Translations under genes and position numbers: made by a program
Part shown: piece by piece, positions 1-8,394 of the stretch
Numbering within the stretch: the stretch's first letter is position 1
How the letters are laid out: every line of letters starts with the position of its first letter
Notes under the pieces: model-generated
Database searches by the model: none
The model's input: only the letters and a program-made list of their open reading frames with translations
What the model was told of the DNA's origin: nothing
Assembly (NCBI GenBank): GCA_024278765.1
Contig: JAJRSM010000022.1
Span: forward strand, 1 to 33,506
Direction: 5' to 3'
Source: Deltaproteobacteria bacterium
GTDB lineage: Bacteria; Desulfobacterota; GWC2-55-46; DRQE01
DNA length: 33,506 nucleotides

Positions 1-120
1 AAAATAACGGACGAGCAGGTGGCAAGGGTAGAATCACTGATCAACAACAGGCCCAGAAAGTGTCTGGGCTACAAAACACCGCTTGAGGTCGCTTCCGCCT
101 CTGTTGCACTTCGACCTTGA
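1..120 (+). CDS. IS30-family transposase, C-terminal 39 residues (partial)
   Basis: The frame is open from the first base to a TGA at 118-120. It encodes the typical IS30 transposase tail, with the segment NNRPRKCLGYKTPLEV, in which the NNRPRK..GYKTP pattern follows the catalytic Glu region of the DDE domain. The 5' part lies outside the window. Full-length members are roughly 310-350 residues. The gene probably belongs to an intact IS, because the matching N-terminal 24 residues occur at the other window edge, but this cannot be shown here. Confidence 0.88.
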   Translation, partial: KITDEQVARVESLINNRPRKCLGYKTPLEVASASVALRP

Positions 121-121
121 A
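102..121. repeat. IS30 right terminal inverted repeat
   Basis: The 20 bases read on the minus strand begin TTCAAGG and end GAAGTGCAACA. They match the left repeat at 33376-33395 with three mismatches, at positions 6, 8 and 9. Similarity stops sharply outside and inside the 20 bases, which defines the element boundary. Confidence 0.75.
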
Positions 122-169
122 TGTGGGACTCGCAATAAACCTTAAGATGAAAATATGTAGGAGCAGGAT

Positions 170-1546
170 GTGAAGAGGTTTTTTGTAATATCTATTGCAA
201 TGATTTTGTTTGCGCTAATGGCATTGGTTCCTATGGCAAGGGCGGATCAGACGGAAGAGGCCATTGAAAAGGCAGCGCAGAGGAATGCCGTTGTTGTAAG
301 GCTGCACAAAGAAGGTAGAATCGATGAGGCACTGGAGGCCGCCGAGCGTGCCTATAAAGTGACGGCAGAGACGCTTGGTCTTAAGCATCCCAGTACGGCA
401 ACAGCTCTGCATAATCTGGCGGCTTTGTTTGAAGAGATAGGGGAGTTAAGGCGGGCCGAGGCCTTTTTTACGCGAGCCCTTAAGATAAGGGAAGCGACCC
501 TTGGCGTCAGGCACAGGGATACGATAAATACGCGCAGGAGACTTGCTGCAATAGAGAAAACACTTGCTGGGCCAACAGCGGCTGGCGAAGATAAAAGACC
601 GGTGAAGGTATTTGAAAATGGCGGCCCCACTGCTTCGGGCAGTCGCAGCGTGAAGATTGCGACTAGGCCGCCCGCTAGAATAATATTGAACGGAGGCGGG
701 CGTACCGCTCCTGTAAGAAGCACTGCCCCCGTAAGGCCAAAGAGGGTCGAGGCTAGAGTGTTAAAGGCGGGCTCGCCACCAGCCCGTGCCAATGGCGGCT
801 CTGTTAAGGTTGTGAAAAATGGCGGCGTAGATTATCAGCCGAGGATGAGCAAGAATGGCGCAGGTATGACAGGGGCTGTAGGCGGTGTTACTGGCGAGAT
901 CGAATCCGCAAGCGGTGAGACCTTTGAGACACGCTCTTTTCCGATGGTAATCGCAGAAAATGGTGAAAATTCGGAGCCGGCCTCGAATAAGGATGTAAAA
1001 TTTGATGCATACGTAGTAAAGCTCGGAGTAGACGAAGTAATGAAGATCCCCGGTCCGGCTGGTCTTATGAGGGTCTGGATAGGGGCGCCAGAGTATGCCC
1101 CCGAGTTTCGCGAAGGGATGGCAGAGTCGGTAGGTAGCTTGCCAAAGGTTGGCGAGACGGCAAAGGTCAAGGCCGTTGCGCCGGACTTTGAAGTAGAGCC
1201 CAAAGATAGCATTTGCATTAAACTACACCCAACAGGTGCTGATGTGCTTTTTGTGTTGCGTCCAAAGAAGAAAGGAGATTTTAAAGTAAGTGCTGTCGTC
1301 GAATTATTCAGTTCAGTAGATTGCAGCGGGGCTGCCATACCTAAGGCCGTTAAGACATTGAGCGTCAGCGTTGTCGTTGATACCGGTAAAAAGATTGGAG
1401 AGGGTGCAGAAGAGATGGGCGGTATCTTCTGGGAGAAGTTCCTTGATTTCTGGGGTGCGATAGTAGCACTCTTTTTTGGTCTAATATTATTCCTTTTAAG
1501 AGGGAAGCTTAAAAAAATCTTTGGTTTTAGTGGCGATAAGGACTAA
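170..1546 (+). CDS. Exported TPR protein with Asn-Gly-Gly-rich linker and C-terminal membrane anchor
   Basis: Function unknown. The 458-residue protein has a signal peptide (residues 1-25, ending MARA), then tetratricopeptide repeats of the kinesin-light-chain type at about 30-130 (for example HPSTATALHNLAALFEEIGE). A low-complexity basic linker (about 140-270) repeats an NGG motif. A probable beta-sandwich segment spans about 280-420, and a membrane helix near 433-450 is followed by a Lys-rich tail. This suggests a periplasmic protein held in the inner membrane by its C-terminus, with the tail in the cytoplasm. The start is GTG at 170, because the ATG at 168 is followed by a stop; AGGAG lies at 159-163. 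The IS30 end just upstream may have separated the gene from its original promoter. The TPR call is secure, the rest is inference. Confidence 0.8.
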   Translation: MKRFFVISIAMILFALMALVPMARADQTEEAIEKAAQRNAVVVRLHKEGRIDEALEAAERAYKVTAETLGLKHPSTATALHNLAALFEEIGELRRAEAFFTRALKIREATLGVRHRDTINTRRRLAAIEKTLAGPTAAGEDKRPVKVFENGGPTASGSRSVKIATRPPARIILNGGGRTAPVRSTAPVRPKRVEARVLKAGSPPARANGGSVKVVKNGGVDYQPRMSKNGAGMTGAVGGVTGEIESASGETFETRSFPMVIAENGENSEPASNKDVKFDAYVVKLGVDEVMKIPGPAGLMRVWIGAPEYAPEFREGMAESVGSLPKVGETAKVKAVAPDFEVEPKDSICIKLHPTGADVLFVLRPKKKGDFKVSAVVELFSSVDCSGAAIPKAVKTLSVSVVVDTGKKIGEGAEEMGGIFWEKFLDFWGAIVALFFGLILFLLRGKLKKIFGFSGDKD

Positions 1547-1586
1547 AGGATATTAGGTGCGCCTTAAGGTGATAAGGAGGGTTAAG

Positions 1587-2627
1587 ATGTCTAAACGTAT
1601 TTTTTTGAGTGATATTCATATGGGACCAAGGAGAGAGGTTCTGCCACCAAGGTTTGACTATGACTGGTTGACCAAGGACGAGGCGGTGCGGCTCGGTAGT
1701 TTTTTTGAATATATAAAAGATAATGAAGCCGCAGATACCGAGGTCATTCTGGTTGGAGATATTCTGGATAACTGGATCTGCCCTTATGACGAGGTGCCGC
1801 CAAGTTTTCAGGAAATATTTGATGCAAACCCTGAGGTAGTCTCGGGGATCAAGGGGTTGCTTGATAAGGGAATGAAGGTGACTTTTTTGGAAGGCAATCA
1901 TGACATGTATTTATCTCAGGCAGATCTTGATACGGTCTTTGATGGTAGTGTAAATGTAAAATACGGCGAGAGTTATACAGACCGTGGCATCCACGCAGAG
2001 CACGGACATTCATTTGATCCTTTTAATGTCAAACTGCAAGGCGGCAGTGCCATACAGGGGCTGCCGCTTGGTTATTTTATCTCGCGTGCGGTGGCGACAA
2101 AGCAGGCGATGGAGGATTCTTCGAAAGAGCCGCTCTGTGAAATAATAAAAAAAGCCGGGGCGGCCTTGATAGGTGGCGATAGCGTTGCGGTGAGTGTATT
2201 TGACGCAATCATGGAGGACGCCGGTATGGATAGTACTGCCGCATTTGTAATGCCGGATGGCGGTGTGGTGACGGTTGCGCAGGTGCGAGCTGCCTATGAA
2301 GATACTACTTTAGGGTTGAGTGTCGCTGATCTGCGGCCAAAGGCCAAGACCTTGTCTCTGGCAGAAGACGATGTGAAGTTGGTAATCTTCGGTCATACCC
2401 ACGGTAAAGTAATTGATTCGCTTGATCTGGAAAACCCGGCAGAGCCGCTACTTTCTGAATATACCAAGGTATATGCAAATAGCGGGACCTGGATAGAGAA
2501 GGACAAAGCCCCAACCTATATTGAGGTTAAGGTCGATACGCGCGATAATCACTTAAACTATATTAGCCTGATGAAGTGGGACGATGGTGCCGCTAGTAAA
2601 GTAGGGAGCAGGTTTTTTAGTTTTTAA
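1587..2627 (+). CDS. Calcineurin-like metallophosphoesterase (LpxH-like fold)
   Basis: A two-metal phosphoesterase of 346 residues. The full set of family motifs is present: LSDIHMG (Asp and His ligands, residues 7-13), VGDILDNW, EGNHD, AEHGHSFDP and FGHTHGK near the C-terminus. The layout resembles UDP-2,3-diacylglucosamine hydrolases, but the protein is about 100 residues longer than LpxH, with an insert between the GHS and GHTH motifs, so the substrate is not assigned. The frame is open from 1557, but the ATG at 1587 has a near-perfect AAGGAGG seven bases or so before it and is chosen. The gene lies 40 bases after the TPR gene and may be co-transcribed with it. No signal peptide is visible, which suggests a cytoplasmic or peripheral enzyme. 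Confidence 0.85.
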   Translation: MSKRIFLSDIHMGPRREVLPPRFDYDWLTKDEAVRLGSFFEYIKDNEAADTEVILVGDILDNWICPYDEVPPSFQEIFDANPEVVSGIKGLLDKGMKVTFLEGNHDMYLSQADLDTVFDGSVNVKYGESYTDRGIHAEHGHSFDPFNVKLQGGSAIQGLPLGYFISRAVATKQAMEDSSKEPLCEIIKKAGAALIGGDSVAVSVFDAIMEDAGMDSTAAFVMPDGGVVTVAQVRAAYEDTTLGLSVADLRPKAKTLSLAEDDVKLVIFGHTHGKVIDSLDLENPAEPLLSEYTKVYANSGTWIEKDKAPTYIEVKVDTRDNHLNYISLMKWDDGAASKVGSRFFSF

Positions 2628-2832
2628 ATTAATATTAGAGTTAAGGTCTAGAGTGATCGATGGCTGCGACAAATGCCGCGGCCTCTTTGTAAAACAATAA
2701 GAATGCCCGGTGCGCAGAATCTCTTAGCTCTCTTTCTGTCTTTCAGTTATTGAGTCTTATGATAAAATAAAGGTGAGTTTATGATTATGAGTCGACAGGG
2801 TATTTTATGAACTGGGAAAGAACCATTTTAAA

Positions 2833-2867
2833 GACGGAAGGGCCGGTTTTTTTAACTGCCCCTTCCG
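2833..2867. other. Inverted repeat with T-rich loop, possible terminator
   Basis: Nine-base arms (ACGGAAGGG and CCCTTCCGT) flank a 17-base loop that contains seven T. It lies between the stop codons of the convergent genes at 1587-2627 and 2908-3351, where a terminator is expected, but no uridine tract directly follows either arm. Nothing gene-like was found in the rest of 2628-2907. Confidence 0.35.
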
Positions 2868-2907
2868 TCCGTGCCTTTAATTTAGTTTTTTAGTGATTTT
2901 GTAAGGA

Positions 2908-3351
2908 CTAGAATGACGTGCCGAATATCTTAAAGCCACGGGTTGCGAGCCAATTTTCTTGTTCTGCGCTCAGGCGTTTTTCGCATGTATAGTATTGTGA
3001 GTTTTGTACGCGTACCCAGCCTGCGTCCTCGACCTCAGGGACTTCGTAGCCGAGTACGAACTTTGCCAGATGATCGTGGTAATGCCACGGGCATCCGAAA
3101 AAACGTCCATCTCTGTTTAGCCAGCCTGCGCTTGAGTCAGGTCTATGAAGCCACGTATTCGACCAGTCCAAGAGAAAGGTCTCTTCTATGTCTATCTCAG
3201 CGCATAGTTTTATTTCATCTTTATTGGTTTTAGGACACCAGATACCCTTGACGAACTGAACCCAGTTGTCGTCATTTTCTCGCATCCAGTAGAAAAAGCG
3301 TTTGTCTTTCTTCTTTTCTTTCTCTGGCGAGACTAGATAATATCTTTCCAT
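2908..3351 (-). CDS. Hypothetical Trp-rich protein
   Basis: I do not recognise the family. The 147-residue product is rich in Trp, Tyr, His and charged residues, with segments such as KGIWCPKTNKDEIKLCAEID and GCPWHYHDHLAKF. It has no signal peptide or membrane helix, so it is probably a soluble cytoplasmic protein. The frame is open from 3426, but the internal ATG at 3351 has GGAG (3359-3362) seven bases upstream and is the better start. The balanced amino-acid composition, the plausible ribosome-binding site and the lack of a better frame on either strand support a real gene. It stands alone, pointing against its neighbours. Confidence 0.55.
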   Translation of the reverse strand: MERYYLVSPEKEKKKDKRFFYWMRENDDNWVQFVKGIWCPKTNKDEIKLCAEIDIEETFLLDWSNTWLHRPDSSAGWLNRDGRFFGCPWHYHDHLAKFVLGYEVPEVEDAGWVRVQNSQYYTCEKRLSAEQENWLATRGFKIFGTSF

Positions 3352-3594
3352 AAAAGGTCTCCGCTGTTTTAGGTGTCGAAACAGATGAAGTTGTTCTAGT
3401 TGTGTGTTGAGTATTAGAGTATACATTATTTCGACTAAGATTTCAATTAGAGCACTGTCAGGGTGCTGTGGCTTTGCCTGTTATCTTGTCTGGAGGTGGC
3501 TAACTATACTTTACTAACTGATATCGCTGTGATAATTTTATAAGGTCGGTAGCTTTGAATAAACTTTATTAATATTGTATGCAAAGGCGAGTAG

Positions 3595-4407
3595 ATGACT
3601 GATTTTTTTAAGGGTATTGGTGATTTTTTTGTCGGCTGCAAGATGGTTGCCACTACGCGTGAGCTCTGGCCCTATGTCTGGATACCGTTGCTGATAAATA
3701 TAGTTGTTTACGTTATTGTCGTTGGGCTAGGGGTTTATTTTTATAGCGACCTTATGGCGTATTTTATGCCGACAGGGGATCAGTGGTATGCAGCCATCTT
3801 GAGGTTCTTTGCTTGGATTATATTTACCGCTGTAATTGGGCTTGGTATCTTCTTTACATTTTTTATTGTGGCCTCTACTATCGCCTCGCCTTTTAATGAG
3901 CGGCTTTCGGCAAAGTATGAAGAGCTTCTCACCGGCCAGCGCGTATTGGATGGGCTTGGTGTTACAGCTGTTATTACCCAGGAGATAAAGCGGCTGATAG
4001 TCTATGTAGTTATCTTTGGCGTCTTGCTCTTGCTTACCTCGGTTATATCTTTTATTCCGTTTGTTAATTTCATGATACCTGTGCTCTGGTTTTTCTTTGC
4101 CGTATATGTCGCGGCCTTTGAGTTTATATCTTACGTGCTGGACCGCCGTGGGGTCTTGCTTGGCGTAAAGTTTTCTTATATCAGGTCTAGGTTTTTTCGT
4201 TGCGGTGGCTTTGGGATGGCGACGGCATGGGGTATGCTTATCCCGGTAGTTAATGTGGCTGTTATTCCGTGCGCAGTCGTTGGGGCTACGAACCTAGCGA
4301 TAAAGTCAGGAGTGCCGCAGGGGCGAGGTGATAGAGGCCCCAAGGTTGGTAGTAGAGATGGTTTTGATAATCTACTTGATGAGCGCAGCATTGATGCGGT
4401 AAAGTAA
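3595..4407 (+). CDS. EI24/CysZ-family integral membrane protein
   Basis: A 270-residue polytopic membrane protein of the EI24 family, to which the E. coli sulfate-uptake protein CysZ belongs. The N-terminus (DFFKGIGDFFVGCKMV) and the re-entrant-like segment around GIFFTFFIVASTIASPFNERLS match the family pattern. Hydrophobic stretches lie at about 26-48, 65-95, 133-160, 160-180 and 205-235. The tail is hydrophilic (PQGRGDRGPKVGSRDG). In other bacteria these proteins may conduct sulfate or act in lipid or osmotic functions, and no substrate can be given here. The gene is followed 61 bases later by the M48 lipoprotein gene on the same strand. Confidence 0.75.
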   Translation: MTDFFKGIGDFFVGCKMVATTRELWPYVWIPLLINIVVYVIVVGLGVYFYSDLMAYFMPTGDQWYAAILRFFAWIIFTAVIGLGIFFTFFIVASTIASPFNERLSAKYEELLTGQRVLDGLGVTAVITQEIKRLIVYVVIFGVLLLLTSVISFIPFVNFMIPVLWFFFAVYVAAFEFISYVLDRRGVLLGVKFSYIRSRFFRCGGFGMATAWGMLIPVVNVAVIPCAVVGATNLAIKSGVPQGRGDRGPKVGSRDGFDNLLDERSIDAVK

Positions 4408-4468
4408 GAGTAGATTTTAATAATTGCGTAGTGTCTTTTGTTTTTTTAAAAAGGAAGGTGAAGTGTTT

Positions 4469-5329
4469 ATGGGCGGCATTTTTAAAAAAATAATTCTGTC
4501 ATTTGTTTTTATAAGTTTTTTTGTGGCCTGCGCCACGATACCCGTCACCAATAGGAAATCGCTGATCCTTATCCCCTTTGATGTAGAGCTCTCGCTTGGC
4601 GAGCAGGCATTTCGCGATATACTGAGAAAGGAAAAACTCAGCGGCGAAAAAGAGCTGAAGGCGATGCTCAGGAGGGTCGGTAAGAGGATCGCCGCTGTAA
4701 GCGATATGCCGGACCTTGCTTGGGAGTTTAAGCTAGTAGACTCGGACTCGAAAAATGCCTTTGCATTGCCAGGCGGTAAGGTGGCTTTTTACGAGGGGAT
4801 ATTAAAGGTTTGCAAGAACGAAGCAGGGGTCGCAACGGTTATGGGGCATGAGATAGCGCATGCAATAGCAAGGCACGGGGCCGAGCGTATTACTCAGCAG
4901 TTAATCCTTACAGGGATTATAACGGGTGCTGCTATAAAATATGAAGACAATAAAAATAAAAAGTATATACTGGCCGGCCTTGGTGTCGGTACTACCGTTG
5001 GTATAACCCTTCCTTTCAGCCGTCGTAACGAGAGTGAAGCCGACCATATCGGTCTGATATATATGGCGCGTGCCGGGTATGATCCACGCGAGGCCGTAGA
5101 GTTCTGGAAGCGTTTTGACGAGGAGAAAAAAAAGAATAAGGGCTTTAAGATGCCGGCCTTTTTATCAACGCACCCCTCTGATGAGAAAAGGGTAGCGGAG
5201 CTGACAGCTTTGTTGCCAGTCGCAATGGAGGAGTATAAGAGGGCTAAAAAGAAGTATGGTAAAGGAAATGTCCTGAACCTTAAGGGACTTGATGATAAAG
5301 TAAAAGACGGAAAGAAGAATCACCACTAA
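4469..5329 (+). CDS. M48-family zinc metalloprotease, lipoprotein
   Basis: An outer-membrane or periplasmic zinc protease of the M48 (Ste24/YcaL/LoiP/BepA-like) type. Counting from the ATG at 4469, residues 1-20 form a lipoprotein signal, with the lipobox FVAC giving lipidation at Cys21. The HExxH motif is in MGHEIAHAIARH (His127, Glu128, His131), and the third ligand is the Glu in ESEADHIG. The STHPSDEKR segment is conserved in the family. At 287 residues it lacks the TPR tail of BepA. The frame is open from 4424, but a GGAAGG sequence sits before 4463/4469; GTG at 4463 is an alternative start. A role in envelope protein quality control is inferred from the family. Confidence 0.87.
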   Translation: MGGIFKKIILSFVFISFFVACATIPVTNRKSLILIPFDVELSLGEQAFRDILRKEKLSGEKELKAMLRRVGKRIAAVSDMPDLAWEFKLVDSDSKNAFALPGGKVAFYEGILKVCKNEAGVATVMGHEIAHAIARHGAERITQQLILTGIITGAAIKYEDNKNKKYILAGLGVGTTVGITLPFSRRNESEADHIGLIYMARAGYDPREAVEFWKRFDEEKKKNKGFKMPAFLSTHPSDEKRVAELTALLPVAMEEYKRAKKKYGKGNVLNLKGLDDKVKDGKKNHH

Positions 5330-5342
5330 GCGTGGTTAGAAC

Positions 5343-5390
5343 TATAAAAAGAGAACGGCGAACCCTAGGGTTCGCCGTTCTCTTTTTATA
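5343..5390. terminator. Bidirectional intrinsic terminator, 48-bp perfect palindrome
   Basis: Two 24-base arms are exact reverse complements. Each strand reads a GC-rich stem (AACGGCGAACCCT and complement) preceded by A and followed by CTCTTTTTAT. This is a textbook two-way Rho-independent terminator, and it lies exactly between the convergent M48 protease gene (stop at 5329) and the zinc-ribbon gene (stop at 5406). Confidence 0.93.
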
Positions 5391-5405
5391 ATATCTAAAT
5401 TCAGA

Positions 5406-5636
5406 TTATCGCCAGAACATCAGCCATAGAACAAAACCAAGGATAAAGCCAATTGTTATCTTTAGTAGCCATAGTGGGCTGGTATCACCGGTTGCTCCGC
5501 ACTCCGGGCATTCGGGGGCCTCTGGGTGCACCTTGACCCCGCACTTATAGCAGACTTGTTGTTTGACGATTGTTTTACGTTTTCTTTTAGGGTTGTTGGG
5601 GTGGGCATCTCCGCCAGACATGTTTTTCTTTGCCAT
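5406..5636 (-). CDS. Small zinc-ribbon protein with C-terminal membrane helix
   Basis: A 76-residue protein. A basic N-terminus (NNPKRKRKTIVKQQ) is followed by a zinc ribbon with two Cys pairs, CYKCG and CPECG, then a single hydrophobic helix (WLLKITIGFILGFVLWLMFW). It is probably an inner-membrane protein with the zinc ribbon in the cytoplasm. Function unknown. The frame extends to a GTG at 5657, but the ATG at 5636 has AGGAG about ten bases upstream and is preferred. It follows the pyrophosphatase gene by 65 bases on the same strand, so the two may share a transcript. Confidence 0.72.
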   Translation of the reverse strand: MAKKNMSGGDAHPNNPKRKRKTIVKQQVCYKCGVKVHPEAPECPECGATGDTSPLWLLKITIGFILGFVLWLMFWR

Positions 5637-5656
5637 CTTCAGATCTTCTCCTAGCA

Positions 5657-5673
5657 CTAAGGCACTGCCTTAG
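5657..5673 (-). other. Small hairpin just before the zinc-ribbon gene
   Basis: Seven-base arms CTAAGGC and GCCTTAG with a three-base loop lie between the pyrophosphatase stop codon and the ribosome-binding site of the zinc-ribbon gene. It could protect or trim the mRNA or reduce read-through. There is no T-tract, so it is not a proper terminator. Confidence 0.35.
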
Positions 5674-5701
5674 CGTTTATGCTGATTATTTATAACGTAA
5701 C

Positions 5702-7345
5702 TTAGTATATTTCGTTAAAGAGGTTTAGTAGGTGCGGTGCGACCTGTTTTTTCCTTGAGAGGACGTTTTTGAGTTCATAGATATTGTCTTCTACTTTGGG
5801 GTATTCAAATGCCCCTAGTATCTTGCCTTCGCCAACTGCCATCAGAAGTGACGTGCCTTTACCTATATCGGTGATTAGCAGGCATGCCATAGTCAGGTCT
5901 TTTGTCTCTCTCGTCTGCTCGAGTTCTTTTTTTATATTTGCTTTCTCAGATTCTAGCTCGTCAAAGCCAATGGTCTCGACCTGGCCTATTCCGAAGTCTT
6001 TGCCCTTAGCGGTGTAGACCTTGAAGTCGTCGCGGACAACGGCCTTTGCCCCTCTTGCCTTCATGCTCGAATTTGCTGAGAATATTTCATTGCCAAACTC
6101 TAGATGGTCAAGTCCTGATTTTTCTTCAAGCCATTTCAGTATTTCTTTGTCTTTATTCGTAGTCGTTGGGGAGCGAAGTATAACCGTATCGGATAGAACG
6201 CCGGAGAGCAGTAGGCCCGCGATCTTTTTATCTATCTCTAAGCCTTCGGCCTTGTAGATGCCGGCTACTATCGAAGATGTACTGCCTATGGGGTCGCACC
6301 TGAAGGTGATTGGCCCTGTGGTATGAAAGTTTCCGAGGCGGTGATGGTCAACGACCTCTATAATGTCTACGTCCTCTGCACCGTCCACGGCCTGAGAGAT
6401 CTCGTTGTGATCAACCAGGATTAGCTGGATGGGTGAGGGCTTCATCAGATCGGTCTTGGTAAGGATGCCGTGCATAACGCCGCTCTCATCGATTGCAAGG
6501 ACTCCGGTCTCTGCGAAGTTCTTAATCGTCATCTTTATATCTTCTACGCAGTCCTCGGGCGAGACTTTCTTATAATTTGTATTGCATATCTTTCCCGCCG
6601 GAGCACTTAGTCTTACCAGCTGGCTGGTCGTGGCCGTGTCGTATGGAGAGGACATAACAGTTACGTTATTTTCTTTGGCGGCATCGATAAATTCTTGCTT
6701 GATGCGGAGTCCTCCGCTGATAATAAGGATACCTACTCCAAGTTTTATAGCAGAGGCCTGAATCGTCTCTCTGTCACCGACGACTACGACACATTCGCGA
6801 GGAGGTGTATCTCCTATGGTGCTTTCAAAGTGAGTGGCCATCATAGCACCGACATAAAGAGAGAGAACCTTCTGATCGTTGCCGATAGAGTTGGTGAGCA
6901 CAGTGCCGCCAAGTGTGGCGACTAGATTTGGTATAGAGGTAAGTATCTTTCTGGAGGTATCGGTGCTGGTCTGTGCTACCTGCCACTCTGCTATATCCAT
7001 AAGCGTTACAACGCCGATTGGTTTGTCGTCATCGTCAAGGACAGGGACGATCCGAATCTTTTCCTCTTCCATGCTTTTCATGACATTGAAGATGGGGGTC
7101 TCTTTGTGTACGGTAAAGATCTCGCTGGTCATTATGTCTTTTGCCCGGAGATATACGTTGGAGAGGTAGAGCGGCGGTTCAACTCCAAAGCGTTCAAGGA
7201 TGAAGGTCGTCTGCGGATTCAGGTCTCCGGCACGAGCGGCATATATGTCTTGCTGACCCCGAGCTTTCTTGATCTCAGTCAGAGCAATGGCAGAGCATAT
7301 GGAGTCGGTATCCGGGTTTTTATGTCCGATAATGTATGTAATCAT
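5702..7345 (-). CDS. ppaC: Family II manganese-dependent inorganic pyrophosphatase with CBS and DRTGG domains
   Basis: Hydrolyses pyrophosphate to phosphate in the cytoplasm and so drives biosynthetic reactions. The N-terminal DHH domain starts with IIGHKNPDTDSICSAIA (His8, Asp12, Asp14), continues after the insert with LVDHNE and VVDHHRLGNF (Asp333, His334, His335), and the C-terminal DHHA2 domain carries SRKKQVAPHL. Between them is a regulatory insert: CBS1 (about 68-125), DRTGG (about 145-245) and CBS2 (about 250-302). At 547 residues it has the length of the regulated CBS-DRTGG class, in which adenine nucleotides and diadenosine polyphosphates control activity. All catalytic motifs are present. 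AAGGA precedes the ATG. The gene is probably co-transcribed with the downstream zinc-ribbon gene. Confidence 0.94.
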   Translation of the reverse strand: MITYIIGHKNPDTDSICSAIALTEIKKARGQQDIYAARAGDLNPQTTFILERFGVEPPLYLSNVYLRAKDIMTSEIFTVHKETPIFNVMKSMEEEKIRIVPVLDDDDKPIGVVTLMDIAEWQVAQTSTDTSRKILTSIPNLVATLGGTVLTNSIGNDQKVLSLYVGAMMATHFESTIGDTPPRECVVVVGDRETIQASAIKLGVGILIISGGLRIKQEFIDAAKENNVTVMSSPYDTATTSQLVRLSAPAGKICNTNYKKVSPEDCVEDIKMTIKNFAETGVLAIDESGVMHGILTKTDLMKPSPIQLILVDHNEISQAVDGAEDVDIIEVVDHHRLGNFHTTGPITFRCDPIGSTSSIVAGIYKAEGLEIDKKIAGLLLSGVLSDTVILRSPTTTNKDKEILKWLEEKSGLDHLEFGNEIFSANSSMKARGAKAVVRDDFKVYTAKGKDFGIGQVETIGFDELESEKANIKKELEQTRETKDLTMACLLITDIGKGTSLLMAVGEGKILGAFEYPKVEDNIYELKNVLSRKKQVAPHLLNLFNEIY

Positions 7346-7501
7346 ATTAGATTGTCCTTAAGGAGAGAGATCCTATTTTAATGGTTTTCGTCTCATAGAG
7401 TATATATAGACAAGCTGCCGATTCTTTGGCGCGGCGCAGTGCCTGTTCAAGATATTATTGTATTATAAGTGATAAGGAGTAGTGGAGTCAAATTGAATTG
7501 T

Positions 7502-7557
7502 AAAGAGTGGCAGGTTTGGGAGGCGAGTTTATAGGAACTACGCACCTGCCACTCTTT
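7502..7557 (-). terminator. 14-bp inverted repeat after the SDR operon, probable terminator
   Basis: Exact 14-base arms (AAAGAGTGGCAGGT and complement) enclose a 28-base loop, 46 bases past the stop codon of the SDR gene that ends the sigma-54 operon. Only a short T-run (CTCTTT) follows the stem on the minus strand, so termination may be weak or the repeat may serve as an mRNA stabiliser. No gene is seen in 7346-7602. Confidence 0.5.
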
Positions 7558-7602
7558 GTTAGGAGGAGGGGGTATACGGGACCGATTACTATAGATTGGC
7601 GG

Positions 7603-8394
7603 TCATCTGGTGTACTCTGACATTATCTTTGCCTGCTTTAATAGGCCGTTATCTAACAGGGAGGGTCTCAGCTTGTTTATAAGGACGAAGAGTCGTTCAG
7701 GTCGGCCTATTAAGACCTCATCTGCGTCATTTTCAATGCTTTTTACTACAATGGCCGCGACCTTTTCGGGGTTATCCAGATTCATCTTCATCTTTCTAGC
7801 CATCTCGAAGAACTCATTGGTCTGTGAGGTTCTGGTGGCACGCGGAGCTACATATGTTACCCCGATGCCTGTGCCGTGAAGTTCTCTTCTCAGGCCTTCG
7901 GAGAAGTTTTTTATTGCGGCTTTGCTAGCGGAATATATGCCGAAGTAAGGGAAGGCAAGGCTTGCGAAGATCGAGCCGATATTGACGATACGGCCGCTGC
8001 CTCGCGCGTGCATTCCTCCCAGTACTGCCTGGGTAAGGCTTATAGTACCAAAGACGTTGACGGTCAGGGTCTTCATTACTTCTTCTTCGGTGTGCGCGGC
8101 AATGGATTTAAAGATCATAATCCCAGCGTTGTTAACGAGTATGTCTATAGGGCCGAGTTCTTCTTCCGTTGTTTTGATTATAAGATCACGCCCTTGTTTT
8201 GTGGTTATGTCAGCGTTTATGCCGACGGCCTTAACCCCTATTGTCTTTGCTTTCTCTAGGACTGGAGCAAGTGCCTCTTCGTTGCGGTCAACCAGAGCCA
8301 GGTTTGCGCCTTTTTCAGCGAAGGCAATGGCGATACAGCTCCCTATCCCGCCTCCTGCGCCTGTTATGATCACCTGTTTATCTTTTAGCTTCAT
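7603..8394 (-). CDS. Short-chain dehydrogenase/reductase (SDR), last gene of the sigma-54 operon
   Basis: An NAD(P)-dependent oxidoreductase of 263 residues. It has the cofactor motif TGAGGGIG (residues 11-18), the VNNAG motif (87-91), the catalytic Ser141 and the YSASK motif with Tyr154 and Lys158, so the active site is complete. Asp36, after the second beta strand (LALVDRNEE), suggests NAD(H) preference. The substrate is not identifiable. The start codon overlaps the end of the radical SAM gene by 17 bases, consistent with translational coupling. As the fifth gene after the sigma-54 promoter it probably oxidises or reduces an intermediate of the same pathway. Confidence 0.9.
   Translation of the reverse strand: MKLKDKQVIITGAGGGIGSCIAIAFAEKGANLALVDRNEEALAPVLEKAKTIGVKAVGINADITTKQGRDLIIKTTEEELGPIDILVNNAGIMIFKSIAAHTEEEVMKTLTVNVFGTISLTQAVLGGMHARGSGRIVNIGSIFASLAFPYFGIYSASKAAIKNFSEGLRRELHGTGIGVTYVAPRATRTSQTNEFFEMARKMKMNLDNPEKVAAIVVKSIENDADEVLIGRPERLFVLINKLRPSLLDNGLLKQAKIMSEYTR

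Larger units (their letters stand above)
1..121 (+). mobile_element. Right end of an IS30-family insertion sequence
   Basis: The first 121 bases hold the end of an IS30-family transposase gene and a terminal inverted repeat (102-121). The reverse complement of that repeat matches 33376-33395 at 17 of 20 positions, so both ends of one IS type are present in the window, from two different copies or one copy split by the window edges. The inverted repeat overlaps the transposase stop codon. The element ends 48 bases before the start codon of the next gene. Confidence 0.85.

Noticed and set aside
7382..7602. Small RNA gene
   Set aside because: The 14-bp inverted repeat is better explained as the end of the SDR operon, and no promoter could be recognised.
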